A stretch of DNA of 64,000 bases from Bacteroidales bacterium (GTDB lineage Bacteria; Bacteroidota; Bacteroidia; Bacteroidales; F082), in assembly GCA_016284305.1 (NCBI GenBank), contig JAEEON010000032.1, forward strand, positions 1 through 64,000. Reading direction: 5' to 3'. The first letter of the stretch is position 1, and each line of letters opens with the position of its first letter. The position numbers and the translations under genes are program-made. The notes under the pieces were generated by a model. It did not search any database, was not told the DNA's origin, and saw only the letters and a program-made list of their open reading frames with translations. Below are positions 1 to 6,867 of this stretch, one piece after another.

Positions 1-1154
1 GAAAGTCCCACCAAAGCCGTAATCTTGTTCGGTTCGATGGTCATGTTCACATCGAAAAGGGCTTGGTTGCCATTGGGATAGGTGAAGTTCACGTTCTTGA
101 GCTCAAACAGGCCGCGAATCTTTTCGGGCTTGTAATTGCCCGAAGGCTCGACTTCCTCTTCTGCGTCAAGGATGCCGAAGAAGCCTTCGGCGTAAATCAG
201 CGCGTCGTTCACGTCGTCGAATATGCGTTGCAGTTGTGTGATGGGTGCGATGACGTTGCTGAACAGCATGACGTGGTACATGATCTTACCGATGGTCATG
301 CCAGGATAGCCTATTAAAACAAGGTATGCAGTCAGGATGATGACCAGTACCGTTCCGACCTGCTTCACAAAGCTCTTCACGCCGTTGTAGTAAAACGCCA
401 CCTTGCGCGTTTTCATCTGGTTTTCAGTCACTTGATTCTGAATGTCAAGCTGTTTCTGACCTTCAATCTGCTCTCGGTTGAAGCTCTTGATGACATTGAT
501 GGAGTCGATGATGTTTTTGATGCCTTGGCTTTTGGTCTCAAGGTGGGAACGCATCTCGCGACGCCAGCCTTTTAGCCGACGGGCTTGACGGACGGTAATC
601 CAAAAATAGATAGGCACGATGCCCAAAGCCACTAGTCCGACATAAACATTGGCGGCGAACATCAGTATCAAGGCCAAGAGTGCGCTCGTGAACAGTGGCA
701 GCAGGTCAATGAAGAAGTTCTGTACTGTGCGCGAGAGGCTACTTACACCTTGGTCGATACGGGCTTGGAGCTTGCCCGTGGCGTTGTCGCTGGTGTTGAA
801 GAAGGCCATCTTGAAGGTTAGCACTTTCTCGATGACGCTTTGGGCGAGGTCGCGGCTGACAAAGATGCGCATTCGCTCACCGTAGTAGTTTTGCGCGTAG
901 GTGATGCCTGCCGAGAGGATTTCCTTGCCGAGCAGCACCGTCGAGATGAGGATGACGATATGCGCGGCTGCCGGACCCCAGTTTTCACCCGCAGTGACGA
1001 GTCCGTTCACTTGGTCTACAGTCCAGTCGAGCACGATAGCGTTGACCTGGGCCATCAAAGAGCCAATTAAGGTAAGTATTAATGTGATGAAAACCAGCCA
1101 TTTGTAAGGTTTGACAAACGGGCTGACGTTTTTGAAGAGTTGGAAGAGGTTCAT
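1..1154 (-). CDS. ABC exporter, fused permease/ATPase, cut by the window edge
   Basis: This is a half-transporter of the MsbA/multidrug ABC exporter type. The first 384 codons are present; the ATP-binding domain runs off the left edge. Translating back from ATG at 1154 gives a start of MNLFQLFKN, then hydrophobic segments of a six-helix ABC membrane domain, with the family-like 'SHLETKSQGIKNIIDSI' coupling region and 'FNREQIEG'. The nucleotide-binding domain then begins ('FELKNVNFTYPNGNQ') and stops at 'ITALVGLS', just short of the Walker A glycines. A Bacteroidota -7 box lies at 1174-1181, and the preceding gene's terminator sits just upstream of it, so this looks like its own transcription unit. 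Such exporters move lipids, peptides or drugs; the substrate cannot be told from the sequence. Confidence 0.9.
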   Translation of the reverse strand, partial: MNLFQLFKNVSPFVKPYKWLVFITLILTLIGSLMAQVNAIVLDWTVDQVNGLVTAGENWGPAAAHIVILISTVLLGKEILSAGITYAQNYYGERMRIFVSRDLAQSVIEKVLTFKMAFFNTSDNATGKLQARIDQGVSSLSRTVQNFFIDLLPLFTSALLALILMFAANVYVGLVALGIVPIYFWITVRQARRLKGWRREMRSHLETKSQGIKNIIDSINVIKSFNREQIEGQKQLDIQNQVTENQMKTRKVAFYYNGVKSFVKQVGTVLVIILTAYLVLIGYPGMTIGKIMYHVMLFSNVIAPITQLQRIFDDVNDALIYAEGFFGILDAEEEVEPSGNYKPEKIRGLFELKNVNFTYPNGNQALFDVNMTIEPNKITALVGL

Positions 1155-1173
1155 AGGGTGCAAATATTTTGTG

Positions 1174-1181
1174 CAAAAATA
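1174..1181 (-). promoter_or_regulatory. -7 box of ABC exporter promoter
   Basis: The minus strand reads TATTTTTG, matching the Bacteroidota sigma-70 -7 consensus TANNTTTG, 20 bp upstream of the exporter ATG and directly after the glnS terminator. No clear -33 TTG is seen. Confidence 0.5.
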
Positions 1182-1188
1182 CAAAAAT

Positions 1189-1216
1189 GTGGAGACGGAG
1201 TGCACTCCATCTCCAC
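1189..1216 (-). terminator. Rho-independent terminator after glnS
   Basis: A near-perfect inverted repeat: outer arms GTGGAGA/TCTCCAC, inner self-complementary GGAGTGCACTCC. On the minus strand it is followed by ATTTTTG and a second T-run. It lies 29 bp after the glnS stop and ends the glnS transcript before the exporter promoter. Confidence 0.8.
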
Positions 1217-1244
1217 AAAACAATGCATTCAAGATGATTACAAA

Positions 1245-2990
1245 TTACATCGTTTTCGCCCATGTGTCCTTCAACGCCACGGTGCGATTGAAGACCAGAT
1301 GATTCGCGGTGCTGTCCTTGTCGACGGTAAAGTAACCGATGCGCTGGAACTGGAAGTGGTCGAGTGGCTTGACGTCGGCCAAGAATTCTTCCACATAGCA
1401 CACGGGGCGGATTTCCAGTGAGTTGGGGTTCATCATCTCCTTCATGGCCTCCAGCGGGGTCTTGCCTTCATTTTGCAGGCGAGCCAGTTCATCACGGGGG
1501 TTCTCCACCTTCCAGAGGCGGTCGTACATGCGCACCTCGGCTTGTATGCAACGCTCGCAACTCACCCAGTGGATGGTGCCTTTCACCTTGCGGTTGGCAC
1601 CCGGCAGACCGCTTTTCGTGTCGGGGTCGTACTCGGCATAGACTTCGACGACCTCGCCGTTCTCGTCCTTCTTGCAGCCCGTGCATTTCACGATGTAGGC
1701 ATTCTTCAGGCGCACCTCGTTGCCTGGTGTCATGCGGAAGTATTTCTTTGGCGCGTCTTCCATAAAGTCCTCTTTCTCAATCCATAGTTCGCGGCTGAAG
1801 GCAATCTTGTGGCTGCCCGCAGTCTCGTCTTCCGGGTTGTTGATGGCATCCATTTCCTCGATTTGTCCTTCAGGATAGTTGGTGATAACGAGCTTCACCG
1901 GGTTGACCACAGCAGCCACGCGAGTAGCGGTGGCGTTGAGGTCCTCACGGATGGCGCTCTCCATCAAGGCAAAGTCGTTCAAGGCATCGTAGGTGGTGTA
2001 GCCAATCTTGTCGATGAACTTGTGGATGCCGCTCGGCGTGTAGCCACGGCGACGGAAGCCGCAAATCGTGGGCATGCGCGGGTCGTCCCAGCCGCTCACC
2101 AGACCCTCATTGACGAGGACAAGCAGGTTGCGCTTGCTCAAAAGGATATAGTTGAGGTTCAGCTTGTTGAACTCGGTTTGACGCGGACGGTTGTCGTCCA
2201 TGTTGTCGTCTTCGCCACGAATTTCCTTGAGCCAATCGACGAACAAATCATAGAGCGGACGATGCACCACAAACTCCAGTGTGCAGAGCGAGTGGGTGAC
2301 GCCCTCGAAGTAGTCGCTTTGCCCATGGGCGAAGTCGTACATCGGATAGGCGTGCCACTTGGTGCCTGTGCGGTGGTGGGGCGTGTCGACGACACGATAG
2401 ATAATCGGGTCGCGGAAGTGCATGTTCGGGTTGGCCATGTCGATTTTGGCACGAAGTACCATCTTGCTCTCGCCAATTTCGCCGTTGTTCATTTTGTTGA
2501 ACAGATCCAGTGACTCTTCGATGGGACGGTTGCGGTAAGGGCTTTCGATGCCGGGTTGCGTGGGCGTACCCTTTTGTGCGGCAATCTCCTCGGAGCTTTG
2601 CTCATCGATATAAGCCTTACCGCGTTTAATCAGTTCTATGGCAAAATCCCAGAGTTGCTGGAAGTAATCGGAGGCGTAGTATTCGTTACCCCATTGGTAG
2701 CCAAGCCATTGGATGTCCTCTTTGATGGCATCGACATACTCCATGTTCTCCTTGGTGGGGTTGGTGTCGTCGAAGCGCAGGTTGCATACGCCACCATGTT
2801 GCGCAGCGATGCCGAAGTCGAGGCAGATGGCCTTGGCATGGCCGATGTGGAGGTAACCATTGGGCTCTGGGGGGAAACGGGTCTGTACACGTCCTCCGTT
2901 CTTGCCGTTACTGAGATCTTCTTCCACCTTCGCTTCAATGAAATTGAGCGACTTCTTTTCCGTTACTTTTTCTTCTTCTGCGTTTGTCAT
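1245..2990 (-). CDS. glnS: Glutaminyl-tRNA synthetase
   Basis: A class I aminoacyl-tRNA synthetase charging tRNA-Gln in the cytoplasm. At 581 aa it is close to the E. coli enzyme (about 550). The ATP-binding HIGH motif is at residues 48-51 ('PEPNGYLHIGHAKAI'), and the second signature is LSKR near 284-287, followed by 'GWDDPRMPTICGFRRRG', a block typical of GlnRS as opposed to GluRS. The C-terminal half is the anticodon-binding beta-barrel region. The extra 30 or so charged N-terminal residues do not change the assignment. Its presence means glutamine is attached directly and does not depend on the GatCAB route. A repeat of ACTTCTT units separates it from the C69 peptidase upstream on the same strand; the terminator at 1189-1216 ends it. 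Confidence 0.97.
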   Translation of the reverse strand: MTNAEEEKVTEKKSLNFIEAKVEEDLSNGKNGGRVQTRFPPEPNGYLHIGHAKAICLDFGIAAQHGGVCNLRFDDTNPTKENMEYVDAIKEDIQWLGYQWGNEYYASDYFQQLWDFAIELIKRGKAYIDEQSSEEIAAQKGTPTQPGIESPYRNRPIEESLDLFNKMNNGEIGESKMVLRAKIDMANPNMHFRDPIIYRVVDTPHHRTGTKWHAYPMYDFAHGQSDYFEGVTHSLCTLEFVVHRPLYDLFVDWLKEIRGEDDNMDDNRPRQTEFNKLNLNYILLSKRNLLVLVNEGLVSGWDDPRMPTICGFRRRGYTPSGIHKFIDKIGYTTYDALNDFALMESAIREDLNATATRVAAVVNPVKLVITNYPEGQIEEMDAINNPEDETAGSHKIAFSRELWIEKEDFMEDAPKKYFRMTPGNEVRLKNAYIVKCTGCKKDENGEVVEVYAEYDPDTKSGLPGANRKVKGTIHWVSCERCIQAEVRMYDRLWKVENPRDELARLQNEGKTPLEAMKEMMNPNSLEIRPVCYVEEFLADVKPLDHFQFQRIGYFTVDKDSTANHLVFNRTVALKDTWAKTM

Positions 2991-3010
2991 ACTTCTTACT
3001 TCTTACTTCT
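2991..3010. repeat. Short tandem repeat, ACTTCTT units
   Basis: Nearly three copies of the 7-bp unit ACTTCTT lie directly against the glnS start codon. The same unit recurs at 21193-21217 and, degenerate, at 60279-60306, so it belongs to the family of short repeats spread through this window. Confidence 0.7.
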
Positions 3011-3016
3011 GTCTTC

Positions 3017-4759
3017 TTAATAAGCCTTATACTTCTCTCCCGTCTTCTCAATCAGAATACGATAGTATTCTTCGCTGTACTTGGGGTGTTCGCTCTTGAT
3101 AGGCGTGTATTTGCTGCCAGGTTTCAGTGGCTGAGCAGTGTTCACGTTGCCATCCATATACTTCATGAAGAGGTTATGATAGAGGTTCTTCCATGTGGCT
3201 ACCAATTCGTTACCCATGTCGCATGAGAACTTGGTCAGCTCTTTGACTTGAGCTTCTCTTCCCTTGATGGCTTCGACGCGTTTGTCCATCTGAGGCACCA
3301 GAGATTCGACGCACTTGGTTTCATAGCCGTGTTGGAACTCCCTGATCTCGGGGTGGATGTAATTGTATTTGGTGTAGGCCCAGTTGCTCATCTGGTTGAA
3401 GGTCCAGAAAGCTGAGTTGTTGGACCATTCGCTCATTGAGCCGTTGCCTTCGCGGTAGCTCTCAGGAACCTCGGTCATACAGGTGTACATGGGGCAATAC
3501 ACGCAGTTGTCAGTGTCGTCAACACCGAACCAGATGATGCCACCGATGGGCCAGTCGAGGTAGCCACGGCTTTGGGCGATGAAAGAGAATCCGGTCTGTT
3601 GGGTGGCGGTGGTACGCTCATGCACATAATGAACACCATCGACTTCCCAGTCCATGGGACGCCAGCGGTAAGGGCAGTGGAAAGGACCAGCGCCCACGTC
3701 TTGCGACATGTCGAGCTCGGTGCCTTCGAGGTGGTCGCGCATGAAGTCCATCATGTCAATCACGCTGACTTTGCGGTTGGGTTTCACCCACAGAGGCATG
3801 CGGTTGGTGGGGAAGTTTTCGGGGGTTTGGCACATGTTGGCGGTATAAGGCAGTGCGCGTTTGATGTCTTTTCCAGTGGCATAGCCCCAGTAGTCTTTCA
3901 TGTTGTCGGTCACTTTGTTGAACATGGCCCACACGCGAAGGTCGCAGAAGCGGGCACCATCGAAGGTGACGGGGTTATAGACGTCGGAGAAAGAGAACTG
4001 GGCGTCGGGACCGTTATAGAGCTTGGCTTCGCGGGCAAAGGTGATGACGTCGTCGGCATACACGCAGTCGATGTTCATGTCTTTCATGAGCTTGTCGATG
4101 TTCTTGTAAGTGATGCTGGTCTTGCACTTGCGAGAGGCCAGGGGGAAGGTGGTGATGCGGGCTTGGTTGGCGTGGCCGCTCACATAGCCGTCAGGGATGC
4201 GACGGGCAACCCATACTGCGCCTTTGTTTTGAGGTCCCTTACCGATCATCTCAAGAATCCACACCTCTTCGGTGTCGCAAATCGAGAACGACTCGCCTTC
4301 GCTGACGTAACCATAGTCGGTGACGAGCTGTGTCATCCATTTGATGGCCTCGCGGGCGGTCTTTGAGCGTTGTAAGGCGATATACATCAAACTTCCATAG
4401 TCGATGCAGCCCTGTCCGTTGTAGAGAGCCTCGATGCCACCATAGGTGGTCTCGCCGATAGCTACTTGCCACTCGTTCATGTTGCCTACCACGTTGTAGG
4501 TATGGGCGATTTCCGGAATCTGTCCGAGATAGGCACCACCATCCCAGTCATAGACGTCGCGCATCGTTCCAGGGGCATGGTCGGCAGCAGGGTAGTGGTA
4601 CAACTCACCATAAAGCACATGCGAGTCGGCAGCATAAGAGATCATGCAGCTACCGTCGGTTGAAGCGCCTTTGGTAATCAAAAAATTGGTGCAGGCATTG
4701 GCTTTCCCGAAAAGGAACACAAGAGCCAAGGCCATCATGGCTGTGAAAAGTTTTTTCAT
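3017..4759 (-). CDS. Secreted C69-family peptidase (dipeptidase-like)
   Basis: A 580-aa Ntn-hydrolase of peptidase family C69 (PepD/DipC-like). Residues 1-22 are a signal peptide (MKKLFTAMM...GKANA), and the next residue is Cys23 in 'CTNFLITKGASTDGS'. In this family an N-terminal Cys exposed by cleavage is the nucleophile, so signal-peptide removal would itself create the active enzyme. Conserved family blocks follow: 'VGNMNEWQVAIGETTYGG' and 'DPVT/YNPVTFDGARFCDLRVW'. It probably hydrolyses dipeptides or small peptides in the periplasm or outside the cell. The Cys is not read as a lipobox because the preceding residues (KANA) do not fit one well, though a lipoprotein cannot be fully excluded. 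It stands between glnS and ribF on the same strand with gaps of 26 and 64 bp. Confidence 0.88.
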   Translation of the reverse strand: MKKLFTAMMALALVFLFGKANACTNFLITKGASTDGSCMISYAADSHVLYGELYHYPAADHAPGTMRDVYDWDGGAYLGQIPEIAHTYNVVGNMNEWQVAIGETTYGGIEALYNGQGCIDYGSLMYIALQRSKTAREAIKWMTQLVTDYGYVSEGESFSICDTEEVWILEMIGKGPQNKGAVWVARRIPDGYVSGHANQARITTFPLASRKCKTSITYKNIDKLMKDMNIDCVYADDVITFAREAKLYNGPDAQFSFSDVYNPVTFDGARFCDLRVWAMFNKVTDNMKDYWGYATGKDIKRALPYTANMCQTPENFPTNRMPLWVKPNRKVSVIDMMDFMRDHLEGTELDMSQDVGAGPFHCPYRWRPMDWEVDGVHYVHERTTATQQTGFSFIAQSRGYLDWPIGGIIWFGVDDTDNCVYCPMYTCMTEVPESYREGNGSMSEWSNNSAFWTFNQMSNWAYTKYNYIHPEIREFQHGYETKCVESLVPQMDKRVEAIKGREAQVKELTKFSCDMGNELVATWKNLYHNLFMKYMDGNVNTAQPLKPGSKYTPIKSEHPKYSEEYYRILIEKTGEKYKAY

Positions 4760-4823
4760 TGTTGTTATTGGTTTGTTTATTTGTTTTTAATTGATTGCCT
4801 GTTTTTCTTCTCTTTAAAATACT

Positions 4824-5762
4824 TCACAAAATTAGTATTTTTTTTGCTTTCTCACGATCACATTCCAATTGTACCTTCAAGGAATCCAATCCATCAAATT
4901 TTTCTTCGTCACGTATGCGTTCCAAGAATCTGACTCTCAATGTTTTGCCATATAAATCTCCTTCGAAGTCAAAAATATTGACTTCGATAATGAAGTCATC
5001 CTTGGCTCGGTCGCCGATAGTGGGGCGTGATCCGATGTTGGCCATGGCGTTATAGGTTTTTCCTTCGATCATGGTCTGACAGGCATAGACACCTGGATTG
5101 TCGATGATCATGAATTCATTGGGGATGTCGAGGTTGGCGGTAGGGAAGCCGATGGTACGTCCGATCTCATTGCCTTTGACCACGGTGCCAGTAACGGAAT
5201 AAGGGTAACCGAGCAACTGGTTGGCGAGCTTCACGTTGCCTACTGCGAGGGCGTTACGGATCTTGGTGGAGCTGACGGCAACCTCGTTGACGTATTGGGC
5301 ATCCACCTGAACGGTCTTGAAACCATGGATAGCCCCCAATTCGCACAACATGGGGTAATCTCCCATCCGGTTCTTCCCGAAGTGATGGTCATACCCCACC
5401 ACGATGGCGGAAGGATGAAGTCGGTTGATGATAAAGTTGGTGATGAATTGGTCGGAAGGAGTGCTGGCAAACTCTTTCGTGAACGGGATGATGACGACAT
5501 TGTCGATACCAAAGGTCTCGAATATCTCCATCTTGTCTTGTTGCGAGCAGATGAATCGCAGCTGTTCCTTGCCGATGTTAAGCACTTGTCGCGGGTGGGG
5601 ATGGAAAGTCACTACCACGGTTTCGCCATGCACCTCATGTGCGATGTCCTTCATCGCCTTGAAGATGGCTTGGTGACCGAGATGGACACCATCGAAGGTG
5701 CCTATGGTGACCACTGCGTTGGGAATGTTGCGGGCTTGTATGATGTTGTTGATGATTCTCAT
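4824..5762 (-). CDS. ribF: Bifunctional riboflavin kinase / FAD synthetase
   Basis: RibF makes FMN from riboflavin and FAD from FMN in the cytoplasm. The protein is 312 aa, the usual length. The N-terminal nucleotidyltransferase domain has 'TIGTFDGVHLGHQAIF' (residues about 19-34), 'GYDHHFGKNRMGD' and 'SSTKIRNAL'. The C-terminal flavokinase domain has the hallmark 'GRTIGFPTANL' and 'IGSRPTIGD', ending with the 'FLERIRDEEKFD' helix. It overlaps the asd stop by 4 bp (ATGA type), so the two are translationally coupled on one mRNA. No FMN riboswitch was found upstream. Confidence 0.96.
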   Translation of the reverse strand: MRIINNIIQARNIPNAVVTIGTFDGVHLGHQAIFKAMKDIAHEVHGETVVVTFHPHPRQVLNIGKEQLRFICSQQDKMEIFETFGIDNVVIIPFTKEFASTPSDQFITNFIINRLHPSAIVVGYDHHFGKNRMGDYPMLCELGAIHGFKTVQVDAQYVNEVAVSSTKIRNALAVGNVKLANQLLGYPYSVTGTVVKGNEIGRTIGFPTANLDIPNEFMIIDNPGVYACQTMIEGKTYNAMANIGSRPTIGDRAKDDFIIEVNIFDFEGDLYGKTLRVRFLERIRDEEKFDGLDSLKVQLECDREKAKKILIL

Positions 5763-6775
5763 AAAATGTGTTGGATGATGTATTGGGCAATCTGTACGGC
5801 GTTGGTGGCAGCACCTTTTCGGATGTTGTCGCTAACAACCCAGAAGTTGAGTCCGTTCTCGATGCTGAAGTCCCTGCGGATGCGGCCTACAAACACCTCG
5901 TCCTTGTCGTAAGCGGTGATGGCCATGGGATAGATGTTGTTCGCAGGGTCATCTTGGACGATGATGCCGGGATAGTTTTCGAGTAGCCGACGTACCTCAT
6001 CGAGTTGGAAAGGTTTGTTGAACTCGACGTTGACGGCTTCGGAATGTCCTCCGGTAACGGGTACACGGCATACGGTGGCGGTAATGGCGATTTGTGGCGC
6101 CCTTAGAATCTTACGGGTCTCGTTCACCAGCTTCTCTTCCTCGGTGGTGTAGCCGTTCTCACAAAAGTCGCCACCATGCGGCAAAACGTTTCGATAAATC
6201 TGGTGAGGATAGGCGTTGGGGAGTTGAGAGCTGAGAGTTGAGAGTTGAGAGGTTAACCTTTCACCTTCTTCCCTTTCGAGTTGGGCTATTCCTTTCAGAC
6301 CACTGCCGCTAACACTTTGGTAGGTGGCGATAACCAAACGTTTGATGTCGAAAGCTTGGTGCAAGGGAGCCAAAGCCATCACCATCTCAATGGTGGAACA
6401 GTTGGGGTTGGCAATGATATGGGTGTCTTTGGTGATGACGTCAGCGTTGATTTCCGGTACCACCAATGGAATCTCAGGAAACATTCGCCAAGCAGAGCTG
6501 TTGTCAACGACATAGGTGCCTTTTTCAGCAAACAAAGGTGCATATTGTTTGGAAGCCGTGGCACCGGCTGAGAAGATGGCGATGTCGGGACGGGCGGCGA
6601 TGGCATCTTCGACGCTAATCACTTGATGACGTTTCCCGCGGAAAACAACCTCCTTTCCTACGGATCTTGATGAGGCAGCGACAATCAACTCATCGACGAC
6701 AACATGCTGTTCATCAAGTACTTGTAACATCTTGGAACCCACTAGCCCAGTGGCTCCTACCACGGCAATCTTCAT
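5759..6775 (-). CDS. asd: Aspartate-semialdehyde dehydrogenase
   Basis: Reduces aspartyl phosphate to aspartate semialdehyde, the branch point to lysine/diaminopimelate, threonine and methionine. The protein is 338 aa. The N-terminus is an NADP-binding loop ('VVGATGLVGSKML'), the catalytic Cys126 lies in 'NPNCSTIEMV', and 'YQSVSGSGLKG' follows. Residues after 'EREEGERL' read TSQLSTLSSQL, which is low-complexity and encoded by a repeat of GTTGAGA-type units (6221-6252); other Asd proteins have a loop here before the substrate-binding 'YPHQIYRN..PH' segment. The insertion is in frame and the rest of the enzyme is intact, so it is presumed functional. ribF overlaps downstream. Confidence 0.95.
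   Translation of the reverse strand: MKIAVVGATGLVGSKMLQVLDEQHVVVDELIVAASSRSVGKEVVFRGKRHQVISVEDAIAARPDIAIFSAGATASKQYAPLFAEKGTYVVDNSSAWRMFPEIPLVVPEINADVITKDTHIIANPNCSTIEMVMALAPLHQAFDIKRLVIATYQSVSGSGLKGIAQLEREEGERLTSQLSTLSSQLPNAYPHQIYRNVLPHGGDFCENGYTTEEEKLVNETRKILRAPQIAITATVCRVPVTGGHSEAVNVEFNKPFQLDEVRRLLENYPGIIVQDDPANNIYPMAITAYDKDEVFVGRIRRDFSIENGLNFWVVSDNIRKGAATNAVQIAQYIIQHIL
6221..6252. repeat. In-frame direct repeat inside asd (GTTGAGA units)
   Basis: Four imperfect copies of a 7-bp unit (GTTGAGA/GCTGAGA) lie inside asd. A 23-nt core is shared exactly with 22222-22244 inside the biotin carboxylase gene, and a single-unit relative lies at 10172-10186 between gpmA and the phosphatase. Confidence 0.85.
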
Positions 6776-6824
6776 TTTTATTAGATTTTTATTCCACTTT
6801 TATATATTAATAAATTATCCTTTG

Positions 6825-6832
6825 TACTTTTG
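6825..6832 (+). promoter_or_regulatory. -7 box upstream of lamin-tail protein
   Basis: TACTTTTG fits the Bacteroidota -7 consensus TANNTTTG, 35 bp upstream of the ATG at 6868. No convincing -33 TTG is seen. Confidence 0.5.
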
Positions 6833-6867
6833 TGGCGGATAAACACCCATGCAAAAATAGTTAAAAT

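Noticed and set aside
1809-2513. A 234-codon open frame on the plus strand inside glnS
   Set aside because: Antisense shadow of a conserved synthetase; no signal, promoter or family likeness. Similar long antisense frames at 3572-4366, 9596-10474, 15209-15973, 21471-22211, 29483-30397, 31509-32609, 33571-34455 and 35047-36288 are rejected for the same reason.
4760-4823. Possible regulatory leader near ribF
   Set aside because: No FMN riboswitch elements found here or upstream of asd/ribF.
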